From the NCBI GenBank assembly GCA_011087605.1, contig JAALLE010000002.1, forward strand, positions 38,169 to 102,168: 64,000 nucleotides of DNA, read 5' to 3'. This DNA is from Hyphomicrobiales bacterium (GTDB taxonomy: Bacteria > Pseudomonadota > Alphaproteobacteria > Rhizobiales > Rhizobiaceae). Shown one piece after another: positions 25,037 through 33,903 of this stretch; the stretch's first letter is position 1; each line of letters opens with the position of its first letter. The position numbers and the translations under genes were made by a program. Below the pieces are notes generated by a model. The model was not told where the DNA came from, did no database searches, and was given only the letters and a program-made list of their open reading frames with translations.

Positions 25037-26488
25037 TTACTCGTTAAATGTCCAGGAATCAGATGCTGGTGATCCCTTTGGTCGCGTTGCAAGCTTAGGT
25101 CGGTTGATCCATTGGCCGCATCCTGGTTGGGCGAAAAATTCATCGTTCCGCATCAACAACTTTCCTCTCAGTAGAACAGCCACCGGCCAGCCCTGAATCT
25201 TGCGGCCTTCCCAGGGATTATAACCGACATTGTCATGCAAATCGTTGGGTTCGTAGGTTTGCGATTTGTCAGGATCCCAGATCGTAATATCAGCATCCAT
25301 TCCCACCTCGATGCGGCCTTTTCGAGGCAGTCCGTAGAGCTCGGCTGGCGCAGTAGCTGTTAATTTTGCAAAAGCTTCGGGTCCCAAATTTTCGTTGCTC
25401 ACCATCGCATCAAACAGGATTGGCAAACGGGTTTCCAAACCCGGCAGACCATTAGCGATTTGATGAAATCCGGCGTTCGGGCCAGCAGATAACTTGCCCG
25501 TGGTGTCATATCGGTAGGGTGCATGATCTGAGGAAATAAGTTGCAGCACACCCTCATCCAGAGCTTTCCAAAGAGCCTGCTGATCTTTCGTCTCGCGCTG
25601 TGGTGGCGAACACATCCACTTAGCACCCTCCAAACCCGGCCTGTCGAGAACCGCATCAGTCATGAACAGGTAATGGGTGCAGGTTTCCGCCCAGACCGGT
25701 GCACCGTGGGCCCGTGCGGCACCGACGATGGCAGCGCCCTCAAGGGTGGAAACATGAAATATCATCACCGGTTGATCGAGAAATTCCGCAAACCGGCACA
25801 TCCGTTCGATGGCCTCAATCTCGGCCATTCTGGGGTGTGAAAGGGCATGGTGTTTTGGGTCGGTCTTGCCAGCATCCAGAAGCTTCTGTTTGGCGTGGGC
25901 GATCAGTGCATCGTTTTCCGCATGAACGCAGACCAGCGCACCGTGTTTACGGGCCTGGGTCATGACCTCGAGGATTTCGCTATCGCTGAGCTGAATATTG
26001 TAGGTCGTGAAAATCTTCAGCGACCGATGCCCCTGCCTGATCAGCCTGCCCAGATCTTCGGCGAAATTAGTAACGGAAACATCGGTGATGGTGAGGTGAA
26101 ACGCATGATCAATCATCGCGCCGCGTTTTGCCCGCTTAGCATATTGTTCGACCGTTTGCGCCAAAGGTTCTCCGGTCGCTTGTGCGGCAAAGGAGATCAC
26201 ACTCGTTGTTCCACCCATGGCGGCGGAACGCGTGGCCGTTTCAAATGTGTCGGCATTCATCTGCCCCATGCCCGACATCTGTTCGATATGAGCATGAGCA
26301 TCGACGCCGCCGGGCATGACCCAATGCCCCTTCGCGGAAATTTCTCGCGTTGCGGACGGCCCCTCGCCAGATAGCTGTGGCTTGATGGCGACAATTTGCC
26401 CGTTCTTGACGCCAATATCAGAGTCGACAACGCCGTCGGGCGTTACCACCCGGCCGCCTGCAATGATGAGGTCGAACTTACTGCTCAT
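25037..26488 (-). CDS. D-hydantoinase / dihydropyrimidinase-family amidohydrolase
   Basis: A 483-residue cyclic amidohydrolase of normal hydantoinase length. The metal motif GGVDAHAHIEQ is at about residues 61-70, the carboxylated lysine in RSLKIFTTYNIQ, further metal ligands in ALVCVHAEND and IFHVSTLEGA, and the last aspartate in ISSDHAPYRYDTTGK. It opens the ring of hydantoins or dihydropyrimidines to N-carbamoyl amino acids. It heads an operon with a VOC protein, racemase and DapA-like enzyme; no N-carbamoylase gene is present here, so the next step must be encoded elsewhere or differ. Confidence 0.92.
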   Translation of the reverse strand: MSSKFDLIIAGGRVVTPDGVVDSDIGVKNGQIVAIKPQLSGEGPSATREISAKGHWVMPGGVDAHAHIEQMSGMGQMNADTFETATRSAAMGGTTSVISFAAQATGEPLAQTVEQYAKRAKRGAMIDHAFHLTITDVSVTNFAEDLGRLIRQGHRSLKIFTTYNIQLSDSEILEVMTQARKHGALVCVHAENDALIAHAKQKLLDAGKTDPKHHALSHPRMAEIEAIERMCRFAEFLDQPVMIFHVSTLEGAAIVGAARAHGAPVWAETCTHYLFMTDAVLDRPGLEGAKWMCSPPQRETKDQQALWKALDEGVLQLISSDHAPYRYDTTGKLSAGPNAGFHQIANGLPGLETRLPILFDAMVSNENLGPEAFAKLTATAPAELYGLPRKGRIEVGMDADITIWDPDKSQTYEPNDLHDNVGYNPWEGRKIQGWPVAVLLRGKLLMRNDEFFAQPGCGQWINRPKLATRPKGSPASDSWTFNE

Positions 26489-27005
26489 TGAAGCTCCGTC
26501 GCTTTTTGCCGATGTTGCGCTGGCGCTGGACGCAGTACAAGCCTATTTTGCCCTGCCAGGGGAACTGTATCCAGCTTAACTGAAAGCCGATACGCACGAT
26601 TATGGCTCGAGGCGATTGACCCAGACTGGCAAACCTACCCACAAATATCGGTCAATGCTATGAAACTAAAGGAAAAACCGTAGTGTGCGTAAATGCACAT
26701 TATCTCCCGGATGATCAGGCTATAGATGATCTCAAGGAAGCCCGGTTGACGACAATCAAGCCTGGTTTTCACAGAAGTTTCATGAAGCCTCCCTTACTTG
26801 CCTCTAAGGGCTTCAAGACAATCAGGCTCTGCTGGTTCTCCAGACCGCAGAGCAAATACAAAAACCGGTTGTTTGACCCCAAACAGCCGGTTTTTTGCGT
26901 TCCCCTTCGAATTACAGTGATGGACTGCGGCGAGACCAGCATTGACCTGCTGAGTCGCTTGTCGCATCTGTGACTGATATGCGCGGTCATCTGATTCGGC
27001 TCTAA
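26489..27005. other. Gap of 517 bp between hydantoinase and lnt; possible small RNA
   Basis: No convincing protein gene is seen. The plus strand carries two consecutive strong hairpins at 26826-26853 (GCTCTGC and GCAGAGC arms with an inner TGG/CCA) and 26860-26896 (terminator with T run). Together they look like the 3-prime end of a small RNA or a leader. A short frame from 26683 has no family resemblance. Promoters for lnt (plus) and hydantoinase (minus) must also lie here. Confidence 0.5.
26860..26896 (+). terminator. Intrinsic terminator with no obvious upstream gene
   Basis: The stem AAAAACCGG-T-TGTTT pairs with AAACA-G-CCGGTTTTT around the loop GACCCC, with one T-G wobble, and is followed by six Ts. 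The A run on the other side makes it bidirectional. No annotated gene ends here, which is why a small RNA is suspected. Confidence 0.75.
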
Positions 27006-28676
27006 ATGGACAGCAATTCGCCAGCAGGAATTATTGAGCGGCTTGCAGAACATGTGATTGTTCTGGAAGGCTGGCGCAGGACGATGCTGGCAATCGCCGC
27101 TGGTGCGTTGTCGGCATTGGCACTGGCTCCCTATCACGCATTTCCGGTTCTTTTGATTACCGTGCCGGTTTTGATCTGGCTGATGGATGGTGCCGTGCCT
27201 GCATCTGATCGAGCCGGTGCGTTAGCGGGTCTGAGAAAACTGACCCCGGCTTTCAATCTTGGATGGCAGTTCGGATTTGGCTATTTTCTGGCAGGTTTCT
27301 GGTGGGTTGGTCAGGCGTTTCTGGTGGAGGCAGAAGACTTTGCGTTCTTGTTACCTTTTGCTGTTGTCGCCCTGCCGGCGGGGCTGGCGATATTCTGGGG
27401 TCTGGCGATGGCCCTTGCCAAACTGGCCTGGAGTGACAGCTGGATTCGGATTATGGGTTTTGCAGCCAGTTTGACCTTGCTGGAATGGGTGCGTGGAACG
27501 GCGCTCACCGGATTGCCGTGGAATGTCCCCGGCTATGCCGCGATGCCAACTCCGCCGCTGATGCAAACGGCTTCTGTGGTCGGCCTTTACGGGGTCACAC
27601 TGCTGACCCTTTTTGTTGCCGCGGCGCCCGCTGTACTGGGCCCCATTTCCGACAGGGCTGGACAATCCCGCAGCAGATATTGGGTTTTGGCTTGCGCCGT
27701 TGCAATTTCACTGGCTCACATGGGTTTTGGGGCGATCCGACTTGCTGGAGCAAGCAGCACCCATGTTGATGGCGTAAAGCTGCGCATTGTTCAGCCAGCA
27801 CTGGATCAGAAGGAAAAGTGGGATTCTTCCAAGGAAGCTCAGATCATGGGGCGCTATTTTGAGTTGTCGAATGCCAATAAGGGGCCACAAGTGGCTTCCA
27901 TTGGTGCCTTTACCCATGTCATCTGGCCTGAATCTGCATTTCCCTTCATTTTGAGCCAGCGCGGTGATCAACTGGCAAACATCGCCCGTCTGTTACCGCC
28001 CAATACTCACCTGATCACAGGTGCCATGCGACTGGAGAAAGCTGCCAACTCTGATGAGCAGCCAAAGGTATTCAACTCACTTTATGTTCTCAATGGCAAT
28101 GGTGAGACGGTGGTCGCCCGCGACAAGGTTCGGTTGCTGCCATTTGGAGAATTCTTGCCGTTTCAAAATTTTCTGGAGGAGCTCGGGTTTCAGCAATTGA
28201 CACGGCTGCGAGGTGGATTTTCTGCAGGCAGCCGCCGTGCCGTGATCGACGTTCCCGGCACTCCGGCATTCCTGCCGCTGATTTGCTACGAGATCATCTT
28301 TTCCGGTGCCATTCGGGCACCGCAAGATGCCTCGGCTCCCCAACCGCGATGGATCGTCAATTTGACCAATGACGCATGGTTTGGAATGACGGCAGGCCCC
28401 TACCAACATGCGCATCAGGCGCAGCTACGCGCCGTGGAAGAAGGGCTTCCGGTGATCCGGGCTGCCAACAATGGCATATCTTTTGTTAGTGACGCCTATG
28501 GTCGTATCGAAGAACGACTGGCATTGGGCCAGCGCGGTGTCGTTGACGCGGGCCTTCCTGTTGCCTTGCCGCATACCATATTTGGCCACACCGGTAATAT
28601 GCCGGTTCTGGTTTTGATTTGCCTGTTGCTCGTCAGTTTGTTAGGTCTCAATCGCATATCAACGCAAAGAATGTGA
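27006..28676 (+). CDS. lnt: Apolipoprotein N-acyltransferase
   Basis: A 556-residue inner-membrane enzyme: about six N-terminal transmembrane segments (for example LLPFAVVALPAGLAIFWGLA, VSLLGL near the end) followed by a nitrilase-like domain. The catalytic triad is visible as Glu in VIWPESAFPF, Lys in DKVRLLPFGEFLPF and Cys in LPLICYEIIFSG. It adds the third acyl chain to lipoproteins. It begins the conserved lnt - XRE - metK - trmB order of Rhizobiales. Confidence 0.95.
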   Translation: MDSNSPAGIIERLAEHVIVLEGWRRTMLAIAAGALSALALAPYHAFPVLLITVPVLIWLMDGAVPASDRAGALAGLRKLTPAFNLGWQFGFGYFLAGFWWVGQAFLVEAEDFAFLLPFAVVALPAGLAIFWGLAMALAKLAWSDSWIRIMGFAASLTLLEWVRGTALTGLPWNVPGYAAMPTPPLMQTASVVGLYGVTLLTLFVAAAPAVLGPISDRAGQSRSRYWVLACAVAISLAHMGFGAIRLAGASSTHVDGVKLRIVQPALDQKEKWDSSKEAQIMGRYFELSNANKGPQVASIGAFTHVIWPESAFPFILSQRGDQLANIARLLPPNTHLITGAMRLEKAANSDEQPKVFNSLYVLNGNGETVVARDKVRLLPFGEFLPFQNFLEELGFQQLTRLRGGFSAGSRRAVIDVPGTPAFLPLICYEIIFSGAIRAPQDASAPQPRWIVNLTNDAWFGMTAGPYQHAHQAQLRAVEEGLPVIRAANNGISFVSDAYGRIEERLALGQRGVVDAGLPVALPHTIFGHTGNMPVLVLICLLLVSLLGLNRISTQRM

Positions 28677-28723
28677 AAAGGGCCGCCATTTCGCATCTCA
28701 ACTTCGGTCGGAATTGATAAGCC

Positions 28724-29152
28724 ATGGCGTCAAAAGCAAAAACTCCAAATCCCATTGATGTCCACGTGGGAAGCCGTGTGCGGCTTCGGCGCACGATGGC
28801 CAAATTGAGCCAGGAGAAACTTGGCGATGCGTTGGGGGTGACTTTCCAGCAGATTCAAAAATACGAAAAAGGCACTAACCGCATCGGTGCCAGTCGGATG
28901 CAAAAGATTTCTGAAACGCTGAACGTTCCAATTTCCTTCTTCTTTGAAGATGCGCCCGGCTCGAAATCGAACTCGGATTCTCCGGGAATGGAAGAAGCCG
29001 GGTCAGCAAATTTCGTTATGGATTTTTTGTCCAGCGCCGAGGGAATCGAATTGAACCGGGCATTTGTCCGTATTCCCAATGCAGCAATTCGTCGGCGCAT
29101 CATCGATATGGTGCGCACCATCGCTGAAGAGACCGGTGAACCAGAGCAATAG
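28724..29152 (+). CDS. XRE-family helix-turn-helix regulator
   Basis: A 142-residue regulator with an N-terminal Cro/CI-type HTH: VGSRVRLRRTMAKLSQEKLG, then VTFQQIQKYEKGTNRIGASR. The C-terminal half (GSANFVMDFLSSAEGIELNR, IRRRIIDMVRTIAEE) is conserved in the alphaproteobacterial proteins that sit between lnt and metK. The target is unknown; the palindrome in the metK promoter 90 bp downstream is a candidate operator. Confidence 0.92.
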   Translation: MASKAKTPNPIDVHVGSRVRLRRTMAKLSQEKLGDALGVTFQQIQKYEKGTNRIGASRMQKISETLNVPISFFFEDAPGSKSNSDSPGMEEAGSANFVMDFLSSAEGIELNRAFVRIPNAAIRRRIIDMVRTIAEETGEPEQ

Positions 29153-29244
29153 CTATTGCGATGGATTCACCTTGGCTTGCCATTGCCTGCTCTTCGCCAG
29201 TAATCAATGATATAAAGTTTTCCGCATATGTTGGCCGGATTGGC

Positions 29245-29273
29245 TTGACTTGCCGGGGCCCCAAGTCATAAAC
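29245..29273 (+). promoter_or_regulatory. metK promoter with embedded palindrome
   Basis: TTGACT (29245-29250) and CATAAA (29267-29272), 16 bp apart, make a good sigma-70 promoter. The arms TGACTTG (29246-29252) and CAAGTCA (29262-29268) form a perfect 7-bp inverted repeat around CCGGGGCCC, so the repeat spans from -35 to -10. That is the geometry of a repressor operator. The leader to the metK ATG is about 105 bases. Confidence 0.6.
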
Positions 29274-29383
29274 GGGGCTGTCTGACATGGCGTGTTTGGC
29301 ATCCCTGCTTGTTGCGCCGTTCAATTATCAAACCACTCAATGATGCGATGTCGCGTTATTGTGCAACTAAGCTAGGGACTCCC

Positions 29384-30571
29384 ATGGCAAGAAGCAGCTA
29401 CACATTTACATCGGAATCAGTCTCCGAAGGTCACCCCGACAAAGTCTCGGACCGAATTTCCGACGAAATTGTTGATTTGTTTTTCAGCCGTGCAGAGGCC
29501 GATGGCATGGATCCCTGGCAGGTGCGTGTTGCAGCAGAAACGCTGACAACAACCAACCGAGTTGTTATCGCCGGAGAGACACGCGGCCCGGATTCCATCA
29601 CCAATGACCACATTGAAGCCGTTGCCCGTGAGGCGATTAAGGATATCGGCTATGAACAGGACGGCTTTCACTGGAGAGATTCCCGTGTAGAAGTTCTGCT
29701 GCACCCGCAATCTGCCCACATCGCCCAAGGTGTTGATTCCAGTGACAACAAGGACGAGGGCGCCGGTGACCAGGGCATCATGTTTGGCTATGCCTGCCGT
29801 GAGACCGACGCGTTGATGCCGGCCCCGATTCACTACAGCCACAAGATTCTGGAAGTTCTGGCGGCCAAGCGTAAGTCCGGCGAACTGGATCAACTGCTGC
29901 CCGATTCCAAGAGCCAGGTGTCAGTCGCCTACGAAGGTGGCAAGCCGGTGCGGGCCACATCCATCGTCCTGTCGACCCAGCACAAATCCGAAGATCAGAC
30001 CTCCGACATCATCCGGCAAATGGTCGAACCAACCATCCGTGACGTCCTGCCCGACGGCTGGATCGACAATGACACAAAATGGCACGTCAATCCGACCGGA
30101 ACCTTTGTGATTGGCGGACCTGACGGCGATGCCGGCCTGACAGGTCGCAAGATTATCGTCGACACCTATGGTGGCGCAGCCCCCCATGGCGGCGGCGCAT
30201 TCTCCGGCAAGGATTCAACCAAGGTTGACCGCTCAGCCGCCTATGCAGCCCGCTATCTTGCCAAAAATATCGTCGCTGCAGAACTTGCCGACTGGTGCAC
30301 CATCCAATTGTCCTACGCCATCGGTGTGGCCCAACCCCTGTCGGTTTACGTCGATACCGGTGGTCAAACAGATGAAGCCAAATTGGAACAGGCAGTGATG
30401 GCCTCGATGAACCTGTCACCGCGCGGCATTCGCCAGCACCTTGATCTGAATCGGCCGATCTATGCCCGCACCGCTGCCTATGGCCATTTTGGTCGTGAGC
30501 CCGATGCCGAAGGTGGATTTTCCTGGGAAAAAACCGATCTGGTGGACGAACTGCGTGGCAATATGAAATAG
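29384..30571 (+). CDS. metK: S-adenosylmethionine synthetase
   Basis: A 395-residue Met[61 protein letters not shown] and [20 protein letters not shown] are all present, giving the ATP, methionine and metal sites. It makes SAM from methionine and ATP. ATG 29384 has AGGGAC upstream and starts the protein at [13 protein letters not shown] as in the family. It is followed by trmB after 59 bp. Confidence 0.97.
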   Translation: MARSSYTFTSESVSEGHPDKVSDRISDEIVDLFFSRAEADGMDPWQVRVAAETLTTTNRVVIAGETRGPDSITNDHIEAVAREAIKDIGYEQDGFHWRDSRVEVLLHPQSAHIAQGVDSSDNKDEGAGDQGIMFGYACRETDALMPAPIHYSHKILEVLAAKRKSGELDQLLPDSKSQVSVAYEGGKPVRATSIVLSTQHKSEDQTSDIIRQMVEPTIRDVLPDGWIDNDTKWHVNPTGTFVIGGPDGDAGLTGRKIIVDTYGGAAPHGGGAFSGKDSTKVDRSAAYAARYLAKNIVAAELADWCTIQLSYAIGVAQPLSVYVDTGGQTDEAKLEQAVMASMNLSPRGIRQHLDLNRPIYARTAAYGHFGREPDAEGGFSWEKTDLVDELRGNMK

Positions 30572-30630
30572 TCTGAATGTCGGTGCCGGGTGGTGTTCTG
30601 CTGTCCGAGCTCTGACCATTCGAGGACACC

Positions 30631-31329
30631 ATGAGCAGCCAGCACAAATCCCGGGCAACGGAATCCTTCTATGGCCGCCGCAAGGGACAGCAATTGCGTG
30701 GCCGCAAACAGCGGGTCATGGATGAACTGCTGCCGAAATTGCGGTTTGACCTTTCCGCTCCCCTACGCGGAGAACTGTCGGATGCTTTTCCTGCCGCTGC
30801 TGAGAAAGTCCATCTGGAAATCGGCTTTGGCGGCGGCGAGCACCTTGCCCACCAGGCACGCAGTCACCCCGATATCAACTTCATCGGGGTTGAACCCTTC
30901 ATCAATGGCATGGCGAAAATTCTCGGCGTTATCGAGGATGAGGGTTTAAGCAATATTCGTCTTTATGACGACGATGCGACGCAACTTCTTGATTGGTTAC
31001 CGGAGCAATGTGTTGATCAGATCGACCTGCTGTATCCCGATCCGTGGCCAAAAAAGCGCCATTGGAAGCGCCGCTTTGTCAGCCAGAATAATCTTCAGCG
31101 TTTCTGGCGGGTGCTGAAGCCGGGTGGCCGTTTTCGTTTTGCCTCCGACATTGATACCTATGTGAACTGGATCCTGCAGCACATTCACGCCCACGGAAAA
31201 TTCACCTGGACTGCCGAATCCGCTGCCGACTGGACCCAAGCGTGGGACGGCTGGTTGCGTACCCGTTATGAGGCCAAAGCGATCCGCGAGGGCCGTCCAC
31301 CCTGTTATCTGGTGTTTGAGAAGCAGTGA
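30631..31329 (+). CDS. trmB: tRNA (guanine-N7-)-methyltransferase
   Basis: A 232-residue TrmB. The SAM motif is VHLEIGFGGGEHLAHQA, the family signature LLYPDPWPKKRHWKRRFVSQ, and the C-terminus has TRYEAKAIREGRPPCYLVFE. It methylates G46 of tRNA to m7G. In Rhizobiales the next gene is usually rimP; here rimP is about 18 kb away (49344), with unrelated genes between. Confidence 0.96.
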   Translation: MSSQHKSRATESFYGRRKGQQLRGRKQRVMDELLPKLRFDLSAPLRGELSDAFPAAAEKVHLEIGFGGGEHLAHQARSHPDINFIGVEPFINGMAKILGVIEDEGLSNIRLYDDDATQLLDWLPEQCVDQIDLLYPDPWPKKRHWKRRFVSQNNLQRFWRVLKPGGRFRFASDIDTYVNWILQHIHAHGKFTWTAESAADWTQAWDGWLRTRYEAKAIREGRPPCYLVFEKQ

Positions 31330-31354
31330 GCACTGGTTCGCTCATGTTTAGTTG

Positions 31355-32233
31355 TCACAAATCTTCCCGGTTATTGGCGTAAATTTCGTAAACCGAAGCA
31401 GTGTCCAGGTGCTCAGGGAGTGTGGCGTCAGCTTGCTTATAAAGTTCCACACACGCCTCAAAAAGCGGCGCATGGGCACCCGTTTTTTTTATGTCGTCCC
31501 CAATGATTTCCAGATCCTTTTTAAACATCATCAAGCTGGCGGTTGCGGGTTCATAAGTCCCGGACATCATGAGCGGCATTCGAAGATCGGACATTTTTGA
31601 CTGACCTGCGCCAGTCGATAGCAAGTCGTAAATTACTTCCTGATCCAATCCCATTTTAACTGCATAGTTCAGCGTTTCGGCCGCCGCGACGTTGTGGAGC
31701 GCAACGGCATGGTTGGCAATCAATTTAAGCCGCGTTCCGCCACCGAAGTCGCCGGCATCAATCACTTTCTTCGATATCATTTCAAGAAATGGCCGAGCAG
31801 TGTTTTTGGCATCCTCAGGGCCGGAAGCCATAAAAATAATATCTTTGGCATCGGCCTGCACGCCAGTACCGCTTATCGTGCAATCAAGCAAAGTAATGTC
31901 CGACGCCTCCAGAATTTCGCGCGCCTTGACTTTGTCATCCATTGCAAAAGTGCCCGTTTCGACAACCACCTGTCCCGGATTCATGTCGCGAGCCAGGATT
32001 GACGCGACGTCGAGCAACACGGTCGGCGAAACGAGTGACAAGACAACAAGGTCGCATTGATTCAGCCAGGCACCGGCAGCCTCGTGGACTTCAACCCCAA
32101 GTTCTGCACAGCGGTTTCGGGCGTCCTCGGACGGATCAGCGCCCGCAACCGTCTGGCCCGCTGCTATAAAATTTTTGGCATAAGCGGTGCCCATAATGCC
32201 CAGTCCAACCAGCCCAATGAGTCCGATGGTCAT
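31355..32233 (-). CDS. 3-hydroxyisobutyrate dehydrogenase-family oxidoreductase
   Basis: A 292-residue beta-hydroxyacid dehydrogenase. IGLVGLGIMGTAYAKNFIAA is the N-terminal NAD(P) motif, DCTISGTGVQADAKDIIFMA the substrate loop, and the catalytic lysine is in GGTRLKLIANHAVALHNVAA. It follows an ACMSD-like amidohydrolase by 11 bp on the same strand, so both probably act on one catabolic pathway. Substrate unknown. A second member of the family is at 48215-49129. Confidence 0.9.
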   Translation of the reverse strand: MTIGLIGLVGLGIMGTAYAKNFIAAGQTVAGADPSEDARNRCAELGVEVHEAAGAWLNQCDLVVLSLVSPTVLLDVASILARDMNPGQVVVETGTFAMDDKVKAREILEASDITLLDCTISGTGVQADAKDIIFMASGPEDAKNTARPFLEMISKKVIDAGDFGGGTRLKLIANHAVALHNVAAAETLNYAVKMGLDQEVIYDLLSTGAGQSKMSDLRMPLMMSGTYEPATASLMMFKKDLEIIGDDIKKTGAHAPLFEACVELYKQADATLPEHLDTASVYEIYANNREDL

Positions 32234-32244
32234 TTCAAAATCTC

Positions 32245-33336
32245 CTAAAGATCCAGCAGTTTGGCGGCCGTTAAGCCAGCAACGGCGGCCTTGTCGGCAT
32301 CCGATAAAGCTGACGTTACAATGTGCTCAACCGGATCGTAATCGGCCATGTCGAAGGGATAATCTGACCCCATGACAATGTGATCAGAGCCAAAAGTATT
32401 GACCAGATATTCCAACTGATGATGGGTGAAAACAACACTGTCGAAATACATCTTTCGCAAATATTCGGTTGGCGCTTTAGGCAAACCGGCGCGACAATCG
32501 GCGCGCGCGCCCCAAGCGTGATCAACACGGCCTGAATAGGCGGGCAAATAGCCGCCGCCATGAACGCCAAGAACCTTGAGTTCCGGCAGGCGTTCCATGA
32601 CGCCATTGAATATCAGATAGTGCAGCGCCAGCGACGTTTCCAAAGGGTTCCCGAACACGTTCGAGAAGTAATACTCATGCAATCGATCGCCTTCGGTAAA
32701 TCCATTCGGATGGATCATGATCAGCGCACCAAGTTCTTCGGCCTTGCGCCAGAAAGGTTCAAACCGATCTGCTGCAACCTCTTCGCCATCTACATTGGTC
32801 AGGATCATCACACCTTTCATGTTCAGATCCTTCATCAACCGCTCGAGTTCCGCGACTGAGGCGTCGGGGTCCTGAAGAGGGACGGTGCCGAGACCGGCAA
32901 ACCGGTCTGGCTCCAACCCAACCCATTCGGCGATGCCGTCATTGACCATTTGACTGCCCCTGATCGCATGTTCGACCGGCGACTGGTAATAACACTGTGG
33001 TGGTGGAGGTGCGACGACCTGGATGTCGATACCTTGCGTGTCCAACACCTGGATGCGGTCCTGACTGTCTGTCATCGCTACCGGTCCCCGGTCGGCTTCT
33101 TGTTTCATATTCAGGGCGCGGGTTTCATCGTTGGCATGCTTGACCATCGCAATGCGCATCATATCAACATGTGGTGCCATGTATTTTGCCGCTTCGGGAA
33201 CAAAGACATGCGCGTGAATATCCACCGTCGTGGTTTCCAGTCGATTTTTCCCCTCGGGACGCGCTCGGGCGTCGGTGGGGCCGTAACGGTTTGCATTGGT
33301 CCCAAGGCTTGCCGCGTCAATCGTACTGTGTGTCAT
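32245..33336 (-). CDS. ACMSD-like amidohydrolase (amidohydrolase_2)
   Basis: A 363-residue metal-dependent hydrolase/decarboxylase. TTVDIHAHVFVPEAAKYM gives the HxH metal motif, IMIHPNGFTE and GVHGGGYLPAYSGRVDHAWG further ligands, and IVMGSDYPFDMADYDPVEH the catalytic aspartate. The family includes 2-amino-3-carboxymuconate semialdehyde decarboxylase and gamma-resorcylate decarboxylase; some members are hydrolases. ATG 33336 is chosen; a frame extension to 33459 is basic and not family-like. Probably in an operon with the downstream dehydrogenase. Confidence 0.88.
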   Translation of the reverse strand: MTHSTIDAASLGTNANRYGPTDARARPEGKNRLETTTVDIHAHVFVPEAAKYMAPHVDMMRIAMVKHANDETRALNMKQEADRGPVAMTDSQDRIQVLDTQGIDIQVVAPPPPQCYYQSPVEHAIRGSQMVNDGIAEWVGLEPDRFAGLGTVPLQDPDASVAELERLMKDLNMKGVMILTNVDGEEVAADRFEPFWRKAEELGALIMIHPNGFTEGDRLHEYYFSNVFGNPLETSLALHYLIFNGVMERLPELKVLGVHGGGYLPAYSGRVDHAWGARADCRAGLPKAPTEYLRKMYFDSVVFTHHQLEYLVNTFGSDHIVMGSDYPFDMADYDPVEHIVTSALSDADKAAVAGLTAAKLLDL

Positions 33337-33543
33337 GTTACATTGTGTCCGAAGGTGTCCATTGGGTGTAAAAACTACATCCAGACGCAACCGCAGGAAA
33401 GTGCGCCGACACAGGCTTAACAATAATTTGTCAAGCAGGCATCGGCGCGCCAATTTCATGAAGGACGGGAGCGAAGGCCGCGGGCCGACAGTGTGAGTGC
33501 AAACAAAACTTGAGCGGTATTCAAACTCTGCGCATTACGCTGT

Positions 33544-33768
33544 TCAATGCCACCGGCGCTTGCTGCCGCTGGGGACGTTGAAGACAACAGCCTGAATTTC
33601 TGGCCGACTGAGGGCGATATCCTTCAGTGCCATTGGGTCAAGATTGTTGAGGGCGTGGACCGCCTGCAGGCGGGCACGACGGGCTTTTCGGTTTCCGAAA
33701 AAATCTGACACAGCGTGCATGACGAAATTAGTCGCATTTACCGACGAAGCGGGGGAAACGTAGCTCAT
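33544..33768 (-). CDS. Small DUF1127 protein
   Basis: A 74-residue basic protein. FFGNRKARRARLQAVHALNN and LKDIALSRPEIQAVV match the DUF1127 (YjiS-like) domain: a basic helix, then the DIALSR motif. Small DUF1127 proteins in Alphaproteobacteria have been linked to RNA binding and stress responses. A perfect GGAGG lies 6 bases before ATG 33768, so translation should be strong. The motif shared with the OsmC and methyltransferase promoters lies 80-91 bp upstream of its start. Confidence 0.9.
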   Translation of the reverse strand: MSYVSPASSVNATNFVMHAVSDFFGNRKARRARLQAVHALNNLDPMALKDIALSRPEIQAVVFNVPSGSKRRWH

Positions 33769-33847
33769 GATGGCCTCCTTTAACAATTTTGATGTTGCCA
33801 ATATGGTGGCGTCTTGTTTCAGCAGGATTTCTGAATTGAGGCATAAA

Positions 33848-33859
33848 TGTTTCAATTGT
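33848..33859 (-). promoter_or_regulatory. Shared promoter element, copy A (DUF1127 gene)
   Basis: ACAATTGAAACA read towards the DUF1127 gene. The same 12 bases occur in both orientations at 35842-35853 and 35898-35909, each 80-110 bp upstream of a start codon and pointing to it. See the OsmC / methyltransferase promoter entry. Confidence 0.5.
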
Positions 33860-33903
33860 TGCAGCCACAGATATGGCCGCAACAGTTTGTATTTGCCGCG
33901 AAG

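Noticed and set aside
26683..26973. A 96-codon frame in the gap before lnt.
   Set aside because: It runs through two strong RNA hairpins and a terminator and shows no protein-like pattern; treated as non-coding.
29245..29278. Possible pseudoknot riboswitch before metK (loop CCCC could pair with a downstream GGGG).
   Set aside because: The repeat lies between the -35 and -10 of a good promoter, so it would not be transcribed, and no SAM riboswitch consensus was recognised.
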